Both the position numbers and the translations under genes were made by a program. From the NCBI GenBank assembly GCA_013322215.1, contig JAAMEZ010000047.1:62001-126000 (forward strand): a stretch of DNA of 64,000 bases, given 5' to 3'. Below the pieces are notes generated by a model, which was given only the letters and a program-made list of their open reading frames with translations, did not search any database and had not been told where the DNA came from. Positions within the stretch are counted from its first letter, which is position 1, and each line of letters opens with the position of its first letter. The stretch comes from Martinezella rhizogenes. Lineage in GTDB: Bacteria > Pseudomonadota > Alphaproteobacteria > Rhizobiales > Rhizobiaceae. Positions 60,031 to 64,000 of this stretch are shown here, piece by piece.

Positions 60031-61230
60031 TCAAGCCGATTTTTTGGTGCGGGCAGCGCGTGCGCGTTCGGCAGCGCGCTCGAGACGGGCAAGACCTTCG
60101 CGCGCCTCTTCGGCCGTGACGACCAGCGGCGGCAGAAGACGGATGACATTGTCGCCGGCCGGCACGCCAAGCAGATGCTCGGCGCGGACTGCCTGCAGCA
60201 GGTCCGCCTGCGGAATGGCCGCCTTGACGCCGAGCATCAGGCCTTCGCCGCGAACATCCTCGATGATATCCGGGAAGCGATCCTTGAGCGACGCGAGCCC
60301 CTGGCGGAACACCAGCGCGACATCGCGCACATGCTGCAGAAAGCCTTCGGCGAGTACGATATCGAGCACGGCGTTGCCGACCGCCATGGCGAGCGGATTG
60401 CCGCCATAGGTCGAGCCGTGAGTGCCCGCCTTCATGCCGGAAGCAGCTTCCGCCGTCGCAAGGCACGCACCGAGCGGGAAACCGCCGCCGATACCCTTGG
60501 CGACCGCCATGATGTCAGGCTTGATACCGGCCCATTCATGGGCAAAGAGCTTGCCCGTGCGGCCGACGCCGCACTGTACTTCGTCGAGGATCAACAGCAG
60601 GCCGTGCTCGTCGCAGATCTGGCGCAGCCCGCGCAGGAATTCGTTGGTGGCCGGGCGGATGCCGCCTTCGCCCTGCACCGGCTCGATCAGGATCGCGGCT
60701 GTCGCATCCGTGACGGCGGCACGCACGGCATCGAGATCGCCGAACTGCACCTGGTCGAAGCCCGGAGCCTTCGGGCCGAAGCCTTCGATATACTTCTCCT
60801 GACCGCCCGCGGCGATCGTCGCGATGGTGCGACCGTGGAAGGCGCCCTCGAAGGTGATGATGTGGAACTTTTCAGGATGCCCCTTGGCGAATTGATAGCG
60901 CCGCGCCGTCTTGATGGCGCATTCCAGCGCCTCGGCGCCCGAATTGGTGAAAAACACCTTGTCGGCAAAGGTCGCTTCCGTCAGCCGCTTCGACAGCTTT
61001 TCCTGACCGGGCACCTCATAGAGGTTGGACAGGTGCCAGACCTTGTCGGCCTGTGCCTTCAATTCGGCGACGAGATGAGGATGGGCGTGACCGAGCGAGT
61101 TGACCGCGACGCCGGCTGCGAAATCGAGGTAGCGTTCGCCATTTTCGGTGACCAGCCAGACGCCCTCGCCTCGCTCGAACCGTAGCGGAGCGCGCATATA
61201 GGTGTCATAAAGCGGCGTGGTCTCGGCCAT
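60031..61230 (-). CDS. argD: Acetylornithine aminotransferase
   Basis: 399 residues, class III aminotransferase. It converts N-acetylglutamate semialdehyde to N-acetylornithine. PLP-side residues are in FTNSGAEALECAIKTARRYQ and the lysine motif IMAVAKGIGGGFPLGA (near 243-258), with HGSTYGGNPLAMAVGNAVL following. The start at 61230 (MAETTPLYDT) has GAGGAG at good spacing; an ATG six bases upstream is the alternative. A terminator-like hairpin lies in its leader. Confidence 0.95.
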   Translation of the reverse strand: MAETTPLYDTYMRAPLRFERGEGVWLVTENGERYLDFAAGVAVNSLGHAHPHLVAELKAQADKVWHLSNLYEVPGQEKLSKRLTEATFADKVFFTNSGAEALECAIKTARRYQFAKGHPEKFHIITFEGAFHGRTIATIAAGGQEKYIEGFGPKAPGFDQVQFGDLDAVRAAVTDATAAILIEPVQGEGGIRPATNEFLRGLRQICDEHGLLLILDEVQCGVGRTGKLFAHEWAGIKPDIMAVAKGIGGGFPLGACLATAEAASGMKAGTHGSTYGGNPLAMAVGNAVLDIVLAEGFLQHVRDVALVFRQGLASLKDRFPDIIEDVRGEGLMLGVKAAIPQADLLQAVRAEHLLGVPAGDNVIRLLPPLVVTAEEAREGLARLERAAERARAARTKKSA

Positions 61231-61292
61231 GGCCATTTCTCCTCGATCACAACTTTAAGGACCGATCGCTTCCGTTTGATGAAACGGGTCCG

Positions 61293-61322
61293 AAAAAATC
61301 AAAAATGCCGCCTTGCGGCGGC
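61293..61322 (-). terminator. Terminator-like hairpin in the argD leader
   Basis: GCCGCC (61307-61312) and GGCGGC (61317-61322) form a 6-bp GC stem around a TTGC loop. On the minus strand it is followed by ATTTTTGATTTTTT, about 63 bases before the argD start. A transcript reaching it must come from the intergenic region, so it is either an attenuator of argD or the end of a small RNA. Confidence 0.6.
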
Positions 61323-61475
61323 CTGGGCACTATTGATGTTTTGCACCGCGATGTCAACAAAACTGGCGTTTTAGCAGGTGCGAGATAGCGCTTGCGGGCA
61401 AAAGAGCTGGGTTCGGCGGCGCCTATTGCAGAAATGCCACGCCTGGACAGCAAGTTGGGGAAAACCTCGAAATCG

Positions 61476-61512
61476 ATTCCTCAAGATTCCCGCGACTCTT
61501 GTCACGGAGTCA
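61476..61512. promoter_or_regulatory. Array of four GANTC (CcrM methylation) sites upstream of gcrA
   Basis: GATTC at 61476 and 61486, GACTC at 61495 and GAGTC at 61508 lie within 37 bases, spaced 10, 9 and 13 bases, about one helical turn apart. A fifth, GATTC, is at 61619. GANTC is the CcrM target in alphaproteobacteria, and GcrA acts at promoters through this mark. It suggests methylation-dependent control of gcrA itself. Confidence 0.7.
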
Positions 61513-61655
61513 GCCTCACACTAGGTTAAAAACCAATTGCTAGACTGCATGCGGCGGAACTAGTCACCACAATTTTAGAGCGTTTCGCGCCTTGTTACCA
61601 TGCGAGGCAATGGTGAGGGATTCTGCCATCGGAAACGCGACAGCGGAGACAGGGC

Positions 61656-62183
61656 ATGAATTGGACAGACGAACGCGTCGAGAAGCTGAAAAAGCTATGG
61701 TCCGAAGGGTTGAGCGCCAGCCAGATCGCTGCGCAGCTCGGTGGCGTGAGCCGTAATGCCGTCATCGGCAAGGTGCACCGCCTGAACCTTCCCGGCCGAG
61801 CGAAGGCTGGCGGCACGGCAACCGCAGCGCGCACGCCGAAGCGTAGCGCCGCAGCGCCTCGCGCCGCGACCTACGGATCGCGCGTTGCAACCCGCGCGGT
61901 GGTCACCCGCCAGCAGGGCGCAACCATGCTGAAGGAAGAGATCGAGGTCGATTCCGTCAACGAAATCCAATATCGCCCGGCATCGAACGTCGTCGTTCCG
62001 ATCTCCCGTCGCCTCGGCCTGACGGAGCTGACGGAACGCACCTGCAAGTGGCCGGTCGGCGACCCGCTGAAGGATGATTTTCACTTTTGCGGCAATGACA
62101 GCCCGGATTCGTCGCCCTACTGCACCTATCATCAGCGCATGGCCTACCAGCCCGTGCATGATCGCCGGCGCAACAACGGCTGA
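61656..62183 (+). CDS. gcrA: Cell-cycle regulator GcrA
   Basis: 175 residues. The N-terminal helix-turn-helix is MNWTDERVEKLKKLWSEGLS followed by ASQIAAQLGGVSRNAVIGKV, the conserved GcrA DNA-binding part. The middle is a basic Ala/Arg/Thr-rich linker (AKAGGTATAARTPKRSAAAP), and the C-terminal SIG-contact part includes TERTCKWPVGDPLKDDFHFC and SSPYCTYHQRMAYQP. GcrA binds sigma-70 and CcrM-methylated promoters to time cell-cycle genes. Start has GGAGACAGGGC upstream. A terminator follows. Confidence 0.95.
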   Translation: MNWTDERVEKLKKLWSEGLSASQIAAQLGGVSRNAVIGKVHRLNLPGRAKAGGTATAARTPKRSAAAPRAATYGSRVATRAVVTRQQGATMLKEEIEVDSVNEIQYRPASNVVVPISRRLGLTELTERTCKWPVGDPLKDDFHFCGNDSPDSSPYCTYHQRMAYQPVHDRRRNNG

Positions 62184-62204
62184 AAGCCATAAGCAAAACC
62201 AAAG

Positions 62205-62232
62205 AAAAACGGGCCCCTCGAGGCCCGTTTTT
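62205..62232. terminator. Bidirectional intrinsic terminator after gcrA
   Basis: AAAAACGGGCC (62205-62215) and GGCCCGTTTTT (62222-62232) form an 11-bp stem with a 6-base loop, giving T-runs on both strands. It lies 21 bases after the gcrA stop. Confidence 0.9.
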
Positions 62233-62278
62233 CTATTTCCGCCGCTACTGCATAATTTAAGAGGTTACAGCGACCTTA

Positions 62279-62338
62279 ACGCGTCTTGAAAGACGCGTGA
62301 CGCAGTAATGTTGATGCCTGAGCGGCTTGCGCTCAGGC
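62279..62338 (-). terminator. Two hairpins at the phoB 3' end
   Basis: ACGCGTCTT / AAGACGCGT (62279-62287 with 62290-62298) and GCCTGAGC / GCTCAGGC (62316-62323 with 62331-62338). The second overlaps the phoB stop codon. No T-run follows, so they may be weak terminators or 3' mRNA stabilisers. Confidence 0.45.
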
Positions 62339-63016
62339 TTCCATGGAATAGCCCGCGCCGCGAACGGTGCGGATGACATCCTGCATATTGGAGAAGTTCA
62401 GCGCCTTGCGCAGGCGGCCGACATGGACATCGACGGTGCGTTCGTCGACGTAGATATCGTGACCCCATACGCCGTCGAGCAGCTGCGACCGCGAAAAGAC
62501 GCGGCCCGGCGAGGACATCAGGAATTCCAGCAGGCGGAATTCCGTCGGCCCCAACCGCACTTCGCGGCTCTTGCGGTGGACGCGATGGGTTTCGCGGTCC
62601 AGCTCGATATCGCCGCAGCGCAGCACCGTGGAGAGAACCTCCGGGCGGGCACGCCGCAGCATCGCCTTGACGCGAGCCATCAGCTCCGGCGTCGAGAACG
62701 GCTTGACGACATAATCATCCGCGCCGGTCGAAAGCCCGCGCACGCGCTCGCTTTCCTCGCCGCGGGCCGTCAGCATGATGATTGGCAGGCGCTCCGTCTC
62801 CGGCCGCATACGCAGCCGGCGGCAGAGCTCGATACCGGACACGCCGGGGAGCATCCAGTCGAGGATCAGGAGATCGGGGATGCGCTCCTGGAGACGCAGC
62901 TCGGCCTCATCGCCTCTGAGGATCGTGTCGACCTCGAAGCCTTCGGCCTCAAGATTGTAGCGCAGCAGAACGCTGAGCGCTTCCTCGTCTTCTACAACAG
63001 CAACTCTCGGAACCAT
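62333..63016 (-). CDS. phoB: Phosphate regulon response regulator PhoB
   Basis: 227 residues. The receiver domain has the phospho-acceptor aspartate in LLILDWMLPGVSG (near 51-63) and the KPFSTPELMARV lysine motif; the C-terminal winged helix (Trans_reg_C) includes EFRLLEFLMSSPGRVFSRSQ and DERTVDVHVGRLRKAL. PhoB activates phosphate-uptake genes when PhoR phosphorylates it. It is downstream of phoU and pstB on the same strand, the standard pho order. Confidence 0.96.
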   Translation of the reverse strand: MVPRVAVVEDEEALSVLLRYNLEAEGFEVDTILRGDEAELRLQERIPDLLILDWMLPGVSGIELCRRLRMRPETERLPIIMLTARGEESERVRGLSTGADDYVVKPFSTPELMARVKAMLRRARPEVLSTVLRCGDIELDRETHRVHRKSREVRLGPTEFRLLEFLMSSPGRVFSRSQLLDGVWGHDIYVDERTVDVHVGRLRKALNFSNMQDVIRTVRGAGYSMEA

Positions 63017-63046
63017 GCGCCTTTGGTCTCCTTTTTCGCTTCCAGA

Positions 63047-63760
63047 TTATTCCGTCACCGCGCCGACGGTATTGGCGGTATCGTCCTTCGGGCGCTCGCC
63101 TTCGGGCTGGGCGCCGGTCGCCATGTAATAGATCGTCTCGGCGATATTGGTGGCATGGTCACCGATGCGCTCGATGTTCTTGGCGCAGAAGAGAAGATGC
63201 GTGCAGGTGGTGATGTTGCGCGGATCTTCCATCATGTAGGTCAGCATCTCGCGGAAGAGCGAGGTGTACATGGCGTCGATTTCCTCGTCGCGTTCGCGGA
63301 TCGAGACTGCCTTGTCGGGCGATCGGGTCGCGTAGACGTCCAGAACTTCCTTGAGCTGGCTCAGCGCCAGTTCGGAGAGATGCTCGATGCCGCGGGCGAG
63401 ACGGCGGGGGACACCGGTGCCCTGAACGGCGATGACGCGCTTGGCGGTGTTCTTGCCGAGATCGCCGACACGCTCCAGATCGGAGGCAATGCGGATCGAA
63501 CCCATGATTTCGCGCAGGTCGGCTGCCATCGGCTGACGGCGAGCGATCGTGACGATCGCCTTGTCGCCGACTTCGCGCTCGGCATGGTCGAGAACGACGT
63601 CGTCGGAAATAACCTTCTGTGCGAGGCCGGCATCGCTGTTGACCAACGCACGTACGCTGTCGCTAACCATCTGCTCGGCCAGGCCGCCCATTTCCGCAAT
63701 GCGGCGCGTCAGGAACTTCAGGTCTTCGTCGTAAGCAGAGAGAATGTGAGTGGAGACCAT
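63047..63760 (-). CDS. phoU: Phosphate-transport system regulatory protein PhoU
   Basis: 237 residues, all helical, with two repeats of the PhoU fold: LTRRIAEMGGLAEQMVSDSV and DLREIMGSIRIASDLERVGD, then YMMEDPRNITTCTHLLFCAK and NIERIGDHATNIAETIYYM. The E/DxxxD metal-binding patterns are present in both halves. PhoU keeps PhoR inactive when phosphate is high. It lies between pstB and phoB in one transcription unit. Confidence 0.96.
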   Translation of the reverse strand: MVSTHILSAYDEDLKFLTRRIAEMGGLAEQMVSDSVRALVNSDAGLAQKVISDDVVLDHAEREVGDKAIVTIARRQPMAADLREIMGSIRIASDLERVGDLGKNTAKRVIAVQGTGVPRRLARGIEHLSELALSQLKEVLDVYATRSPDKAVSIRERDEEIDAMYTSLFREMLTYMMEDPRNITTCTHLLFCAKNIERIGDHATNIAETIYYMATGAQPEGERPKDDTANTVGAVTE

Positions 63761-63811
63761 TTTTCTATCCTCAAGGTGAACTGTGTGAAATGAGCCGCGC
63801 GCCTGACATCA

Positions 63812-64000
63812 TCAACCAAAACGGCCCATGATGTAATCCTGCGTGCGGAAATCGTCGGGATTGGTGAACATCTTATCGGTGTCGTTCTCCTCGACCAGAT
63901 GGCCGAGGTGGAACATTGCGGTGCGCTGCGAGACGCGGGCTGCCTGCTGCATGGAATGCGTCACGATGACGATGGTGAAATTTTCCCGCAGCTCGTGGAT
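63812..64000 (-). CDS. pstB: Phosphate ABC transporter ATP-binding protein PstB, C-terminal part (5' end outside window)
   Basis: The visible 62 residues are the C-terminal end of PstB, reading IHELRENFTIVIVTHSMQQA with the switch histidine, then ARVSQRTAMFHLGHLVE and TNPDDFRTQDYIMGRFG, the characteristic PstB ending. It energises high-affinity phosphate import with PstA and PstC, which should lie beyond the right edge. It is followed by phoU after 51 bases. Confidence 0.95.
   Translation of the reverse strand: MHELRENFTIVIVTHSMQQAARVSQRTAMFHLGHLVEENDTDKMFTNPDDFRTQDYIMGRFG

Larger units (their letters stand above)
61231..61655. other. argD-gcrA divergent intergenic region
   Basis: 425 bases with no protein gene. 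It carries a hairpin with T-run on the argD side (61293-61322), an array of four GANTC sites (61476-61512), a fifth GANTC at 61619, and a CtrA-like TTAA-N7-TTGC at 61527-61541. It is thus a regulatory hub for two divergent genes. Confidence 0.7.

Noticed and set aside
61247..61453. A possible 68-codon leader peptide for argD containing several arginine codons
   Set aside because: The arginine codons are scattered rather than consecutive, the frame runs across the terminator-like hairpin, and there is no clear ribosome site; a leader-peptide attenuator is not supported.

Overview
The window is a GC-rich, densely coded chromosomal segment of an alphaproteobacterium, almost certainly a Rhizobium or a very close relative. 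The eukaryote-like glutamine synthetase II gene with a divergent 63-residue gstI-type gene, the SAM-II riboswitch in front of metZ, the polar factor PodJ, the cell-cycle regulator GcrA and the family-specific intergenic palindromes all point there. I support 59 protein genes (secF cut at the left edge, pstB cut at the right edge), one weaker 46-codon candidate, and one tRNA-Gly. There is no prophage, insertion sequence with a transposase, or CRISPR array; this is core chromosome with small non-coding repeats.

Layout. 1-4.4 kb: end of secF, a SMP-30-type beta-propeller, a UvrD-family helicase and an unrecognised 123-residue protein. 4.6-13.0 kb, all on the minus strand: a branched-chain amino-acid ABC transporter (livK-livG-livF-livH-livM), then a GMC oxidoreductase, a 3-hydroxyisobutyryl-CoA hydrolase and 3-hydroxyisobutyrate dehydrogenase, so uptake and the late valine-degradation steps lie together, with a divergent LysR regulator. 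14-20 kb: galE, an aminotransferase, mscL, a TetR/MFS divergent pair and a SnoaL-like protein. 20-25.4 kb: a three-gene beta-oxidation operon (acyl-CoA dehydrogenase, thiolase, hydratase/dehydrogenase fusion) with a palindrome overlapping its likely promoter. 25.8-36 kb: podJ, a TauE/SafE permease with its envelope partner, the PdeM/Lhr-type repair pair, and an Rrf2/AhpD-like pair. 36-44 kb: glnII/gstI, membrane and small proteins, a MATE exporter, pyrD. 44-53.6 kb: an S24 regulator, a degenerate SNase-like protein, TerB-like protein, a periplasmic binding protein, a chemoreceptor, an acyltransferase, and an MFS/LysR divergent pair. 53.6-64 kb: tRNA-Gly, dcd, riboswitch-controlled metZ, a small RecA-fold ATPase, apaG, hslO, argF, argD, gcrA and pstB-phoU-phoB.

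The most rewarding material is regulatory. There is a tight array of four GANTC (CcrM methylation) sites upstream of gcrA. The SAM-II aptamer is followed by competing hairpins built from repeated CCGGTC/GACCGG blocks. A terminator-like hairpin lies inside the argD leader and another between argD and argF. A sigma-54 promoter drives glnII opposite its translational inhibitor. Clean palindromes sit in the divergent intergenic regions of both LysR genes and the TetR gene, at the Rrf2 promoter and at the fad promoter. Three families of palindromic intergenic repeats are also present, including a 162-bp element with 31-bp terminal inverted repeats and a two-hairpin composite seen twice. No wholly new multigene system is evident; the unexplained proteins are the 123-residue orphan, the degenerate SNase-like protein and the RecA-fold ATPase with an unusual N-terminal module.
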